Source: Prevotella sp. (lineage in GTDB: Bacteria; Bacteroidota; Bacteroidia; Bacteroidales; Bacteroidaceae). Taken from it: 64,000 nt of DNA. Of the stretch, positions 51,165 to 59,813 are shown piece by piece. The position numbers and the translations under genes were made by a program. Under the pieces are notes generated by a model. That model ran no database searches, was not told the origin of the DNA, and saw only the letters and a program-made list of their open reading frames with translations. The DNA lies in the NCBI GenBank assembly GCA_022773825.1, contig JALFOF010000009.1, forward strand, positions 25,811-89,810, in the 5' to 3' direction. The stretch's first letter is position 1. Each line of letters begins with the position of its first letter.

Positions 51165-52101
51165 AGTATCCATAATTATACCGATATACAATGCTGAGCC
51201 ATATATAGACCAATGTGTGCAGAGCATTTTATCCCAGTCATTTCATGATTGGGAGATGATTTTGATTAATGATGGTAGTCGGGACCATTCTCTGAAGATA
51301 TGCGAGCAGCTGGCGGAGAAAGACGATAGGATACATGTACTCTCACAAAGTAATATGGGAGTTAGCTCCGCGCGTAATACAGGATTGATGAATGCTGTGG
51401 GAGAATATGTCACCTTCATTGACGTAGATGATTACGTTGGCAATGATTTCTTCGCTCCAATGGCAGGTAATACTGATGAAGATGTTATCTTCGTTCAGTA
51501 TAATTGTTTTGACGAACAAGGGACAATATCAGACGGAGAGAATATCCCTGCCGTACCTTCGCTAAAAGACGAGAAGGAGATAAAGGCTTATCTCTCGCAA
51601 TGGTTGCATCAAAATATAATGAGAACACCATGGGGAAAGTTTATTAGGCGTGACGTTATAGGTGATGAGCGCTTCCCCTTAAATCAAACAATAGGCGAGG
51701 ATTCCGTTTTTATGTTTTCCGTCTTGCAAAGGGTTAAGAGCATAAGAACAGTAGATACAGCCTATTATATGTGGCGAACCCATGCTGACTTCTTCTTGCA
51801 GAAATATCAACTTCCAGTAGATGTGGCCATCAGTTATTTGATAAACATATACAATGCCTATCGCAAGATAGGCGCGTCATCACCACATCTGGAAGCCACT
51901 CTTTACTTTACCTTTTTCTGTTTGTCTGAGAAATCCATAGGAATGTTCAGGTGGAGATGGTTTGCGAGACCTGTTATAATACGGCTGTGGTCTTCTGTGG
52001 ACTTTGACTATATGAACATCCATAAGCAGAAATTCAAGAAATATAAATGGGTTGAGTACCTTTATCGGTACCTTGACAAAGGTAAATTTATTATTAACTA
52101 A
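51154..52101 (+). CDS. GT2 family glycosyltransferase
   Basis: GT-A type transferase of family GT2, probably extending a lipopolysaccharide or capsule glycan. The N-terminus VSIIIPIYNAEPYIDQCVQSILSQSFHDWEMILINDGSRD and the metal-binding FIDVDDYV are classic. The C-terminal third is variable and contains no clear membrane helix. It overlaps the upstream phosphotransferase by 11 bp and precedes a GT8 gene by 23 bp; the three form one unit with shared AT-rich composition. Confidence 0.9.
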   Translation: MNPKVSIIIPIYNAEPYIDQCVQSILSQSFHDWEMILINDGSRDHSLKICEQLAEKDDRIHVLSQSNMGVSSARNTGLMNAVGEYVTFIDVDDYVGNDFFAPMAGNTDEDVIFVQYNCFDEQGTISDGENIPAVPSLKDEKEIKAYLSQWLHQNIMRTPWGKFIRRDVIGDERFPLNQTIGEDSVFMFSVLQRVKSIRTVDTAYYMWRTHADFFLQKYQLPVDVAISYLINIYNAYRKIGASSPHLEATLYFTFFCLSEKSIGMFRWRWFARPVIIRLWSSVDFDYMNIHKQKFKKYKWVEYLYRYLDKGKFIIN

Positions 52102-52124
52102 CAAACACTAACTGACATATAAAG

Positions 52125-53096
52125 ATGAAACATATAATATTAGCGGCCGATGACAATTATGCTATTCCATGCATGGTCACCATTGCCTCAATATTGAGCA
52201 ATAATGTGCCTGAGGATTGTAATATAAATGTTTTGACAGAAGGCTTTAACGAGGAAAATACCAAGTTGTTTGAAAAGCTACGGCAGGAGTTTGTTGGTGC
52301 GTCAATAAACATTGTTGTGGTTGATAAGGCACTGATAAAGGGGGCTATAGTGACAGAGAGATTTCCCATTTCAAACTTCTTCCGCCTTCTTGTTCCCATG
52401 TTTTTCGATTTCGACAAAGCATTATATATGGACTGCGATATCATTGTTAATGATGACATCTCGGAACTTTGGAACACTGACCTTGGGGATATGGCATGTG
52501 GAATAATCGAAGATCAGGCCTGCGAGGACATAACGTTACATAATAGGATACATACTTTCACACCATATTATAATGCCGGAGTCCTCTTGATGAACCTGGA
52601 TGTATGGCGAAAGGAGAATATAAGTCAACGCCTTGTTGAGTACATGAAGGACTACCCAGAGCGCTGCCTGTATCCAGACCAGGATGCCATCAATGCTATA
52701 TTGGTAGGCAAACTAATGCCGTTGCCATATAGGTTTAATTTTCAGGAGCGTTGGTATGAGCCACAACAGCACTGGCTTATGCATAGAGACAAATGGGAGG
52801 CTATCGAAGAGGCGAAAAAGAAACCAGCAATACTACATTATACAGGTCCGCAGAAGCCGTGGATGGAGGGCTGTTCTCATCCCCTTGCCATGTTGTTTTT
52901 CAAGTACAAGAAGTTTGTTGTGGAGAATGATACGTCTGAAGAAGACGACCGTATTAAAACCCAACAGGCACAGGCGCGGGATAAGGAAAACAGGGAACGA
53001 CGAAGGAGACATAAGCATATACGAAGGGCAAACCTGTTTACTATCCTATTCGCAGTAGAGACAATAGCGTTTATACTGTATATACTGCTGTCTTAG
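52125..53096 (+). CDS. GT8 family glycosyltransferase with C-terminal membrane helix
   Basis: Retaining sugar transferase of family GT8 (galactosyl/glucosyl type). It shows HIILAADDNYAIPCMVTIASIL, the DxD metal motif in LYMDCDIIVNDDISELW, the YYNAGVLLMNLDVWR segment and the HYTGPQKPW segment. The tail is highly basic (RERRRRHKHIRR) and ends in a hydrophobic helix (LFTILFAVETIAFILYILL), unlike soluble GT8 proteins; it probably anchors at the membrane. Last gene of the transferase unit, followed by a bidirectional terminator. Confidence 0.9.
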   Translation: MKHIILAADDNYAIPCMVTIASILSNNVPEDCNINVLTEGFNEENTKLFEKLRQEFVGASINIVVVDKALIKGAIVTERFPISNFFRLLVPMFFDFDKALYMDCDIIVNDDISELWNTDLGDMACGIIEDQACEDITLHNRIHTFTPYYNAGVLLMNLDVWRKENISQRLVEYMKDYPERCLYPDQDAINAILVGKLMPLPYRFNFQERWYEPQQHWLMHRDKWEAIEEAKKKPAILHYTGPQKPWMEGCSHPLAMLFFKYKKFVVENDTSEEDDRIKTQQAQARDKENRERRRRHKHIRRANLFTILFAVETIAFILYILLS

Positions 53097-53127
53097 GTAT
53101 GGTGAATATGCACTCCCATGTATGAAG

Positions 53128-53184
53128 AAAGGCAGATAGCCTGATGCGACATCCTCCGTATGTTGCGTCTGGCTATCTGCCTTT
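53128..53184. terminator. Bidirectional terminator between GT8 and GT2 genes
   Basis: Perfect 14-bp stem (53128-53141 with 53171-53184, AAAGGCAGATAGCC) and an inner stem CGACAT/ATGTTG; A and T runs at both ends. Confidence 0.85.
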
Positions 53185-53201
53185 TGTATATTATTCGTCT
53201 G

Positions 53202-53242
53202 GCAATCGCTATGCTTTTGGTTTGCAATCGCTATGCTTTTAT
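53202..53242. repeat. Array F of the 22-bp-period palindromic element (2 units)
   Basis: Two forward units at 53202 and 53224, 22 bp apart (core GCAATCGCTATGCTTTT). It lies between convergent genes, 8 bp past the end of the minus-strand GT2 gene. Confidence 0.9.
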
Positions 53243-53250
53243 TCGCAGAC

Positions 53251-54234
53251 TCACAATACGCTCTCTAAATAAATCTTCCTTTTCAAGATATGCCCCAGTT
53301 GCTTGGACAGGAAGCGGCGGATGCGATTATCTATATAGAACAGCTGCCCGATGATGCGCTTAACTCTACATAGCAATTCCGCCGTGCGCTGTTTGGCGTT
53401 CAAACAGCCTACATTCCGCATATTGTGGCGTATCAAATCATAAGAGTCTGCTATCCTGTCACGTGACAAGTTAATGGTCTTGCGTGGAAAACCGTTCTCC
53501 TTTAACATCGTGAGCATTAGAACAGAGGAGTCGAAGTCAGAGAATATTTTCTCGTTAAACGCCTTGCTCGCCTTTCCCATCGCCCCCGTTTCCCGCTTAA
53601 AATAGTGATACACAGGGGTGGAAGAGAACAGCAACGGACCATTCATGTGGCATATATAGTCTATGCAGAATAGCCGGTCCTCATTGTATGAGATAGACGT
53701 GTCAAAGCATATATCATGCTTCCGTATAATGCTACGTTTGAAAACCTTATTCCATACATATCCCTGATAACCATATTCGTTAGTCAGGAACATCAAGTCA
53801 GCGGCCTTATGCCTGTCTATTGTGAGGAGAAAGGATTTCTCTTCTTTGAAACATTCTTTGGGGATGTTACTGTCCAAAACGTAACTTCCCATTGCCATGT
53901 CCGCATCTTGCCTGCTGACCATGTTGTAATAGGTCGAGAGCGTTGCAGGATATAATACGTCATCAGCGTCAACGAAGCACAGCCACTCGCCTGTTGCCTT
54001 TTCAATACCGACGTTGCGGGCACTGCTGACGCCGCCGTTCTCTTGATATATATAAAAAAAACGGCTGTCATGCCGCTGCATTTCCGTACATATTGCAGCA
54101 CTGTTATCGGTAGAGCCGTCATCCACCATAATCACCTCAAAGTCGGTATATGTCTGTTGCGCAATGCTATCAAGACACTGTGCTATATGTGGCTCCGCAT
54201 TGTAAAGCGGAATTATGATGGAGAATTTAGGCAT
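53251..54234 (-). CDS. GT2 family glycosyltransferase
   Basis: Second GT2 enzyme. It shows FSIIIPLYNAEPHIAQCLDSIAQQTYTDFEVIMVDDGSTDNS, WLCFVDADDVLYP for the metal site and a central SYNEDRLFCIDYI with an acidic pair resembling the catalytic base region. The C-terminal part is basic. Transcribed towards the AT-rich transferase unit on the other strand and probably part of the same glycan locus. Acceptor and sugar are unknown. Confidence 0.9.
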   Translation of the reverse strand: MPKFSIIIPLYNAEPHIAQCLDSIAQQTYTDFEVIMVDDGSTDNSAAICTEMQRHDSRFFYIYQENGGVSSARNVGIEKATGEWLCFVDADDVLYPATLSTYYNMVSRQDADMAMGSYVLDSNIPKECFKEEKSFLLTIDRHKAADLMFLTNEYGYQGYVWNKVFKRSIIRKHDICFDTSISYNEDRLFCIDYICHMNGPLLFSSTPVYHYFKRETGAMGKASKAFNEKIFSDFDSSVLMLTMLKENGFPRKTINLSRDRIADSYDLIRHNMRNVGCLNAKQRTAELLCRVKRIIGQLFYIDNRIRRFLSKQLGHILKRKIYLESVL

Positions 54235-54256
54235 CTTATATATTCGTTTACAGATG

Positions 54257-54285
54257 CAAAGTTACATCTTTTTCGTGTAAAACAA
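54257..54285 (-). promoter_or_regulatory. Promoter of the minus-strand GT2 gene
   Basis: TAACTTTG (54257-54264) with TTG at 54283-54285, 18 bp apart; the ATG is 30 bp from the first -7 base. Confidence 0.75.
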
Positions 54286-54339
54286 CTTTTTTTCGTGCGA
54301 AAAATATATGTATAGTGTAGAATATGGTCGCTTGGGTAT

Positions 54340-54416
54340 AAAAACGACAAGGAAACCAAAGTCAGATTCTGCTGCCGCTATTGTGCGACCTGCTGAATTC
54401 GCCTTTGGTTTCCTTG
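54340..54416 (-). terminator. Terminator of pdxS-pdxT
   Basis: Perfect 14-bp stem (54348-54361 with 54403-54416, CAAGGAAACCAAAG), a 41-nt loop and T-rich sequence after the stem on the minus strand. Confidence 0.75.
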
Positions 54417-54430
54417 TTTGTATGTCGCGC

Positions 54431-55012
54431 TTACCCTACCATTGACAGGAAGTAGGCGTGTACCCTTGTGTCCTCGTTCAGTTCGGGGTGGAAGGCCGTC
54501 ACGAGCTGGTTGGCTTGGCGGGCGGCTATCATGCGACCGTCAACGGTGGCGAGGATATCTACATCGCTGCCTGCTTCGCTGATGTATGGTGCGCGGATGA
54601 AGGTCATTGGCACAGCGGTGCCGATGCCTTTGATGTCCGCTTCGGCGTAGAAGCTGCCCAGTTGGCGTCCGTATGCATTGCGCAGAGCCGTGATGTCCAT
54701 CGTGTCGAGGTGCTGTTTGTCAAGCAGTATGAGGCCGGCGCAGGTGCCGAATACTGGCAGACCGCCGCGTATGGCTGTTTGCAAAGGCAGGAACAGCTCC
54801 TCGTCACGCATTATGCGCATCATTGCGGTGCTCTCTCCGCCGGGTATCACGAGACCTTTGCCAGTGTAGTCGCCACTCTCGAGGCTCTCGCCGAGGAAGG
54901 CGTTCCAGTCCGCGAGGTTACGTATCTGCGTTGTCTCCGCCCCGAGCAGGGTGAGCATCTGCTCGTGTTCGGCGAATGCTCCCTGCAAGGCTAATATTGC
55001 TATGCGCTTCAT
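54431..55012 (-). CDS. pdxT: Pyridoxal 5'-phosphate synthase glutaminase subunit PdxT
   Basis: Glutaminase that feeds ammonia to PdxS in the ribose-5-phosphate-dependent vitamin B6 pathway. It shows LALQGAFAEHEQML, GGESTAMMRIM, the nucleophile in FGTCAGLILL and HPELNED for the His-Glu pair. Length (193) is normal. Its start overlaps the pdxS stop by one base (TAATG). Confidence 0.97.
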   Translation of the reverse strand: MKRIAILALQGAFAEHEQMLTLLGAETTQIRNLADWNAFLGESLESGDYTGKGLVIPGGESTAMMRIMRDEELFLPLQTAIRGGLPVFGTCAGLILLDKQHLDTMDITALRNAYGRQLGSFYAEADIKGIGTAVPMTFIRAPYISEAGSDVDILATVDGRMIAARQANQLVTAFHPELNEDTRVHAYFLSMVG

Positions 55013-55884
55013 TACTTTCCTCTTTCGGCCATCAGTAGTTCTATCTCGCTCTCGTTGATGCCTACCATTGCTTCGCCGAGGTCTTCTGACAGTTCTGCTA
55101 TTATCTTCGGGTTGTTATAGTTTGTCACGGCTTTTACTATAGCCTGTGCGCGCTTCTCCGGGTCTCCGCTCTTGAAGATGCCGCTTCCTACGAACACGCC
55201 CTCTGCTCCGAGCTGCATCATGAGTGCCGCGTCGGCAGGTGTTGCCACGCCGCCTGCCGCGAAGTTTACTACTGGCAGCTTGCCGTTGTCGTGTACATAC
55301 TGCACGAGGTCGAACGGAACGCGGAGCTGTTTAGCTGCTTCGTACAGCTCGTCCTTTGCCATTGAGGTGATGCGGCGCATCTCGCTCTGCATCATGCGCA
55401 TGTGGCGTACTGCCTGTATCACGTCGCCCGTGCCTGGCTCGCCTTTTGTTCGTATCATTGTAGCACCCTCATTGATGCGGCGCAGCGCCTCGCCGAGGTC
55501 TTTAGCACCGCATACGAACGGCACTTTGAAGTCGCGCTTGTTGATGTGATATACGTCATCGGCAGGAGAAAGTACCTCGCTCTCGTCGATGTAGTCTATC
55601 TCTATGGCCTCCAGTATCTGCGCCTCAACGAAGTGTCCTATGCGGCATTTTGCCATCACAGGTATTGTCACTGCTTCCTGTATGCCCTTTATCATCTTCG
55701 GGTCGCTCATGCGGCTCACGCCGCCTGCCGCGCGAATGTCGGCTGGGATGCGCTCCAGTGCCATTACGGCGCATGCTCCCGCTGCCTCGGCTATGCGTGC
55801 CTGCTCAGGTGTTGTCACGTCCATTATTACTCCGCCCTTGAGCATCTGCGCCAGGTTGCGGTTGAGGGTTGCTCTGTCTTCCAT
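55012..55884 (-). CDS. pdxS: Pyridoxal 5'-phosphate synthase lyase subunit PdxS
   Basis: Catalytic barrel that condenses a pentose phosphate, glyceraldehyde-3-phosphate and ammonia to PLP. It shows [60 protein letters not shown] with its catalytic Lys, and [18 protein letters not shown]. Length is 290. Promoter at 55944-55974; the -33 element overlaps the terminator of the upstream ThiD-AraC gene. Confidence 0.97.
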   Translation of the reverse strand: MEDRATLNRNLAQMLKGGVIMDVTTPEQARIAEAAGACAVMALERIPADIRAAGGVSRMSDPKMIKGIQEAVTIPVMAKCRIGHFVEAQILEAIEIDYIDESEVLSPADDVYHINKRDFKVPFVCGAKDLGEALRRINEGATMIRTKGEPGTGDVIQAVRHMRMMQSEMRRITSMAKDELYEAAKQLRVPFDLVQYVHDNGKLPVVNFAAGGVATPADAALMMQLGAEGVFVGSGIFKSGDPEKRAQAIVKAVTNYNNPKIIAELSEDLGEAMVGINESEIELLMAERGK

Positions 55885-55943
55885 TGTCTTTTATTCTTTA
55901 TTACGTTAATAATCTTCTTGTTAAGCGTATCTCAAATTGCGTG

Positions 55944-55974
55944 CAAAGTTACGAACAAAAACAGGAACGGACAA
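55944..55974 (-). promoter_or_regulatory. Promoter of pdxS-pdxT
   Basis: Minus-strand TAACTTTG (55944-55951) with TTG at 55972-55974, 20 bp apart. The -33 region lies in the terminator stem-loop of the preceding gene. Confidence 0.8.
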
Positions 55975-55989
55975 ATATCCGTTCCTGTA
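55960..55989 (-). terminator. Terminator of the ThiD-AraC gene
   Basis: ACAGGAACGGA pairs with TCCGTTCCTGT over 11 bp with a 6-nt loop; the minus strand then reads TTTT. Confidence 0.85.
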
Positions 55990-56021
55990 TTGTAAAACAT
56001 TGTTCCCAAAATCGACATCTT

Positions 56022-57089
56022 TCAGCTCTCTCTATGTTCTTTTGGTGTGCATCCCTGCTGTGAGTGGAAGAAGCTGGAGAATAGCGATTGCGACGAGAAG
56101 CCGAGCTTGTCTGATATCTCCTGTATTGTTAGTGTGGAGGTGGAGAGCAGTATTTTTGCTTCCTGCATGATGTAGTCGGCTATGAGTTGCTTTGGTGTCT
56201 TGCTGATTATTTTCTCTGTTATCTGCGACAAGTATCGTGTACTGATAGCCATTTGCTCCGCGTAGTACGCCACGCCGTGTTCCTCCCGGTAGTGCTGTGC
56301 TATGAGTGACATGAACTGGTTATACAGGTCTGCGGGTCGTAGTCCCTGCGTCTTTGGCGTTACGGCATATACCAGCTGTCGGTGTATGTAGTCGTGGGCC
56401 TTGCTGATGGCTGTCGGTATGTCGTCGCCGAAAGCGAGGTGTGTCGCTATTGCCGTCGATAGTGCTCCGCCCACGCCATGCTTTTGCCAACCCTCCGTGT
56501 TGTGCGAGCGGTAGAATGTCTTGTCCGCCTCCCCGTGGAAGAGTGCTGTCAGCATACCGTCTGTCTGGTGTCCGCCACGCAGCAGCACCGCTTTCGCCCC
56601 CATCTCTCTCAGTTCTGCTGTTGCCTTCTCCATGTCGTCGTCCGTTGCTATGCGTCTGCCCGTCAGCCTTTCCGCCTCGTTGCACCTCAGTAGCAGCAGT
56701 GTCGCCTCTGGTATGAGATAGTGTTTTATGGCGTCTATCGCCTCGTCGGGCACCAGTTGCGTGCCGTGTGACGATAGGAAACCGGGGTCGCACACCATGT
56801 TGCGGCAACCTGTCACCTCTTCGCGCAGTGCTTTTATCGCTGCCATGTCGCGCACAAGCCCCACTTTTATCGCCTGCGGTCGTGTGTCCTGCACTATCGT
56901 TCGCACCTGTTCCTCCACCAAATCTACGGGCAGATCGTGTATTCTGCGTATGCCACCTCTGTCCTGCACTGTTACTGATGTTATGGCAGTGAGGGCGTAT
57001 CCGCCGAGGGCGGTGATGGTTTTTATGTCTGCCTGTATGCCCGAACCGCCGGTACAGTCGGAGCCTGTTATGGTGAGCACTGGGGTCAT
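56022..57089 (-). CDS. ThiD/PdxK-like kinase domain fused to AraC-type DNA-binding domain
   Basis: The first 250 or so residues follow HMP/HMP-P kinase ThiD and related pyridoxal kinases: VLTITGSDCTGGSGIQADIKT at the start, then TSVTVQDRGG and VCDPGFLSSHG. The nucleotide-end loop reads HGVGGALSTAIA, where ThiD has HGTGCTLS; Gly replaces the catalytic Cys. A linker leads to an AraC helix-turn-helix pair (about 260-355: YYAEQMAISTRYLSQI and TIQEISDKLGFSSQSLFSSFFHSQQGCTPKEHR). It is therefore probably a vitamer-sensing transcription regulator rather than, or as well as, a kinase. It sits 137 bp before pdxS, a likely target. ATG 57089 gives the ThiD-like start. Confidence 0.85.
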   Translation of the reverse strand: MTPVLTITGSDCTGGSGIQADIKTITALGGYALTAITSVTVQDRGGIRRIHDLPVDLVEEQVRTIVQDTRPQAIKVGLVRDMAAIKALREEVTGCRNMVCDPGFLSSHGTQLVPDEAIDAIKHYLIPEATLLLLRCNEAERLTGRRIATDDDMEKATAELREMGAKAVLLRGGHQTDGMLTALFHGEADKTFYRSHNTEGWQKHGVGGALSTAIATHLAFGDDIPTAISKAHDYIHRQLVYAVTPKTQGLRPADLYNQFMSLIAQHYREEHGVAYYAEQMAISTRYLSQITEKIISKTPKQLIADYIMQEAKILLSTSTLTIQEISDKLGFSSQSLFSSFFHSQQGCTPKEHRES

Positions 57090-57108
57090 TGGTATCTGTA
57101 ATGCTGAA

Positions 57109-57150
57109 GGGAGCAAGAATTAAACGCGTCAACCTTTAATTCTTGCTCCC
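57109..57150 (-). terminator. Hairpin between the M23 peptidase and ThiD-AraC genes
   Basis: Perfect 16-bp stem (57109-57124 with 57135-57150). No U run follows on the minus strand, so it may be a terminator of weak type or a regulatory structure just before the ThiD-AraC start. Confidence 0.6.
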
Positions 57151-57176
57151 CTTCTTCTGTCTGGTTATTGTGATGT

Positions 57177-58133
57177 TTAAGAGTATCTAAGCAACTGTCC
57201 CGGGCGCACTTTGATGTCGCGGGTAAGGTGATTGAGCCTGCAGAGGTCGTCCACGGTCACTTTTCTGCGCTTTGCTATGCTGTAAAGTGTTTCTCCTGCC
57301 GCCACTTTGTGGTATCTTATCTCCGAGTTCTTGTTCTCTATGCGCTCTTTTTTCGCATTGTTTGCCTGCGTTTTTTCGCCTCTTACCTCTGCGGCGGTGT
57401 AGCTACCGTTGCCCACTTTGCCTCGTAGCTGGTTAGCGGCAATAGACTCTGACTCGTACCTATCTTTGCGGAACATATAGTAATCGTCCACTACGTCCTG
57501 GTTGCGGAAGTCAAACATCAGCGCTGGGTTGAGCGCAACACCGCACAAACGCGTCTCGAAGTGTAGGTGTGAGCCAGTGCTTCGTCCCGTGTTTCCTCCG
57601 AGTCCGATGGGCTGTCCTGCCTTTACCACCTCGTCTTCCTTCACGAGCCAGTTGCTCATGTGGCCGTATATCGTCTCCAGACCGTTCTGATGGCGTATCA
57701 CCACGTATTTTCCGTATCCTGCCGCCTCATATTTCACCATGCGAACTTTTCCTGGGAATGCCGCGCGTATGGTGTCTCCTATGTACACTTTGATGTCGAT
57801 ACCCTTGTGGGTTCTTCCCCATCGTGGTCCGAAGTTGCTTGTCACCACGCGGCTCTCGGTGGGCATGCAGAAGTGTTTGAGGTTTATGCGGAAAGAGTCG
57901 GGCAACTCTGTCGCGCGGTGTGCATAGGTATTGTTCCAGTCTTCGTACAGTGCGTTGGCGGTGAGGCGCGCCTCTTCGTTCTCCATCGCAGGGCGCAGTG
58001 CCAAGGTGTCCACCATTTTCATGCGCCTGTCCACAGGTGCTTGCTTTGCCAGCAGGTCTTGGGCATAGGCTGGCAGTGTGACTATTGTAAGCAACGAAAC
58101 GGTGAATAACAGACTTATTTTCTTCAAACTCAT
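57177..58133 (-). CDS. M23 peptidase with C-terminal LysM domain
   Basis: Exported peptidoglycan endopeptidase or amidase activator. A signal peptide ends AYAQ (about 25). The M23 domain (about 95-210) has VTSNFGPRWGRTHKGIDIKV with the first metal ligands and GSHLHFETR with the HxH motif. A Lys/Asn linker precedes a LysM domain (YHKVAAGETLYSIAKRRKVTVDDLCRLNHL, last 48 residues). Metal ligands look complete, so it is probably active. Single-gene unit with its own promoter. Confidence 0.93.
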   Translation of the reverse strand: MSLKKISLLFTVSLLTIVTLPAYAQDLLAKQAPVDRRMKMVDTLALRPAMENEEARLTANALYEDWNNTYAHRATELPDSFRINLKHFCMPTESRVVTSNFGPRWGRTHKGIDIKVYIGDTIRAAFPGKVRMVKYEAAGYGKYVVIRHQNGLETIYGHMSNWLVKEDEVVKAGQPIGLGGNTGRSTGSHLHFETRLCGVALNPALMFDFRNQDVVDDYYMFRKDRYESESIAANQLRGKVGNGSYTAAEVRGEKTQANNAKKERIENKNSEIRYHKVAAGETLYSIAKRRKVTVDDLCRLNHLTRDIKVRPGQLLRYS

Positions 58134-58223
58134 TGGTTAGTATCTCCTAATTTCGATTGTTCCTTGCCGTCGGCATCGCGTCGATGCATGGCGAAACAGT
58201 TGGTAAAAGCAAAATATCGGTTG

Positions 58224-58254
58224 CAAAGTTACTAAATTTTTTCCGAATAGCCAA
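58224..58254 (-). promoter_or_regulatory. Promoter of the M23 peptidase gene
   Basis: TAACTTTG (58224-58231) with TTG at 58252-58254, 20 bp apart; leader of about 85 nt. Confidence 0.8.
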
Positions 58255-58347
58255 CCTTTATTTCACATAAACCCCGTGTCGCTTAACATTTTGGCGGATA
58301 TTTAGTGTTTTTTAAGAACTATTCTGCCGCCTTGCAACCACTTTCCG

Positions 58348-59784
58348 CTACTGTTCCTTTTTTATCTTCAGCGACTCTTCTATCTTTGCCACTTCCGCCG
58401 CGAAGGCCTTGTCCTCCCTCAGTTTTTTCTCTATGAGGTCTATGCTGTGAAGCACTGTGCTGTGGTCTCTTGAGCCTATCATGCGCCCTATTCGCGACGC
58501 TGGTATGTTGGTATATTTCTTCGCCAGATACATAGCCAGTTGCCTTGGCAGCAGGTATTCACGCTTGCGTGAGCGTCCCTTCACCATGTTTGGCGTCACC
58601 TCGTAGTGCTTGCACACCTTCTCCAGTATGTCGTCCACCGTCAGCGGCGTGTTGTCCTCGGTCTTTACGGCGCGCTGCACCACGCGTTCCACGAGGCGCA
58701 TATCGATGTTGCAGTTATATACCACGCTGTAAGCCATGAGTGAGTTTATCACACCCTCAAGGTCTCTGACGGAGCCGTTGGCCTTCTGCGCGATGTATTG
58801 CACCACGTCGTCGGGCACTTTCAGTCCGTCGCGCAGTATCTTTTTCTTCAGTATGTCCACGCATAGTTGCAGGTTTGGCTTTTCCATCTCTGCCATCAGT
58901 CCGCAGGCGAAGCGTGTAAGCAGTCGCTTGTTCATACCCTCCAGCTCCACGGGAGGTCGGTCGCTGACGAGTATTATGCGGCGGCTGTTGCGGAAGAGGT
59001 GGTTGAATATGTGGAAGAAGGTGTCCTGCGTGCCTTTTGCCGACAGCCATTCCTGCACGTCGTCCACTATAAGCATGTCTATTGTCTGGTAGAATGCTAT
59101 GAAGTCGTTTATGCGGCTCTGCTTCGTTGCGTTGCTGTACTGCACCTGGAACGTCCTTGCGCTGACGTATAGCACCCTCTTCTGCGGGTACATCTTCTTG
59201 CAGTGGTTTCCTATGGCGTTGACGAGGTGCGTCTTTCCGCATCCTGACGGACCGAAGATGAACATCGGGTTGAACTGCGTCCCTTTGGGATGCTCGGCTA
59301 TCGAGAGGCCCACGGAGCGCGACAGCTTGTTGCTTGTTCCCTCAATGAACGTGCGGAAGGTCTGGTTGGCGTTGAGTTGCGAGTCTATTGGCGGCAGGTT
59401 GTTTGCCGACGCGGTGCCTGGTGCCACTTTCAGGTTTTGCTCCGCCGCCTTTATGCTGTTGTCCGGCGCGAGGGTGTCGTCGTTTCCCTCCACTATCAGT
59501 CCTTTGCCTCTGTTGTTGGATGCGCCCTCCACCACCTGTATGTTCCAGTCCAGTCGTATCTTGCCGAAGGTGTTGTAGATTGCCACGCGCATCACGTCGA
59601 GGTGCTTATGCTCTATCTCCTCGCAGATATACGCGCTCGGCACCTGCAGCACGAGCGTCTTCGTCGCGACCTTGAAGGTCTGCAACGTGACATGAGAGAA
59701 CAGTCTGGCGTATTCTTCCGGACTGACGGTCTCACTGATGTACTTCTGGCATGAAGCCCAGAGAGCTTTGGTGTCTTGTAGCAA
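58348..59784 (-). CDS. dnaA: Chromosomal replication initiator DnaA
   Basis: AAA+ initiator of replication. N-terminal domain I (LWASCQKYISETVSPEEYARLF), then the AAA+ core with Walker A GPSGCGKTHL, Walker B MLIVDDVQEW, and domain IV with the DnaA signature IGSRDHSTVLHSIDLIE. Length is 478. No group of DnaA boxes is obvious in the flanking gaps, so I do not place the origin here. It starts 29 bp after the MCE-family gene and may share its transcript. Confidence 0.98.
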   Translation of the reverse strand: MLQDTKALWASCQKYISETVSPEEYARLFSHVTLQTFKVATKTLVLQVPSAYICEEIEHKHLDVMRVAIYNTFGKIRLDWNIQVVEGASNNRGKGLIVEGNDDTLAPDNSIKAAEQNLKVAPGTASANNLPPIDSQLNANQTFRTFIEGTSNKLSRSVGLSIAEHPKGTQFNPMFIFGPSGCGKTHLVNAIGNHCKKMYPQKRVLYVSARTFQVQYSNATKQSRINDFIAFYQTIDMLIVDDVQEWLSAKGTQDTFFHIFNHLFRNSRRIILVSDRPPVELEGMNKRLLTRFACGLMAEMEKPNLQLCVDILKKKILRDGLKVPDDVVQYIAQKANGSVRDLEGVINSLMAYSVVYNCNIDMRLVERVVQRAVKTEDNTPLTVDDILEKVCKHYEVTPNMVKGRSRKREYLLPRQLAMYLAKKYTNIPASRIGRMIGSRDHSTVLHSIDLIEKKLREDKAFAAEVAKIEESLKIKKEQ

Positions 59785-59813
59785 AGTAGGTTATATGGAT
59801 ATAATAGGTATGC

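Noticed and set aside
58134..58347. Replication origin beside dnaA
   Set aside because: No cluster of TTATCCACA-like boxes or AT-rich unwinding region was found; dnaA location alone is not evidence in Bacteroidetes.
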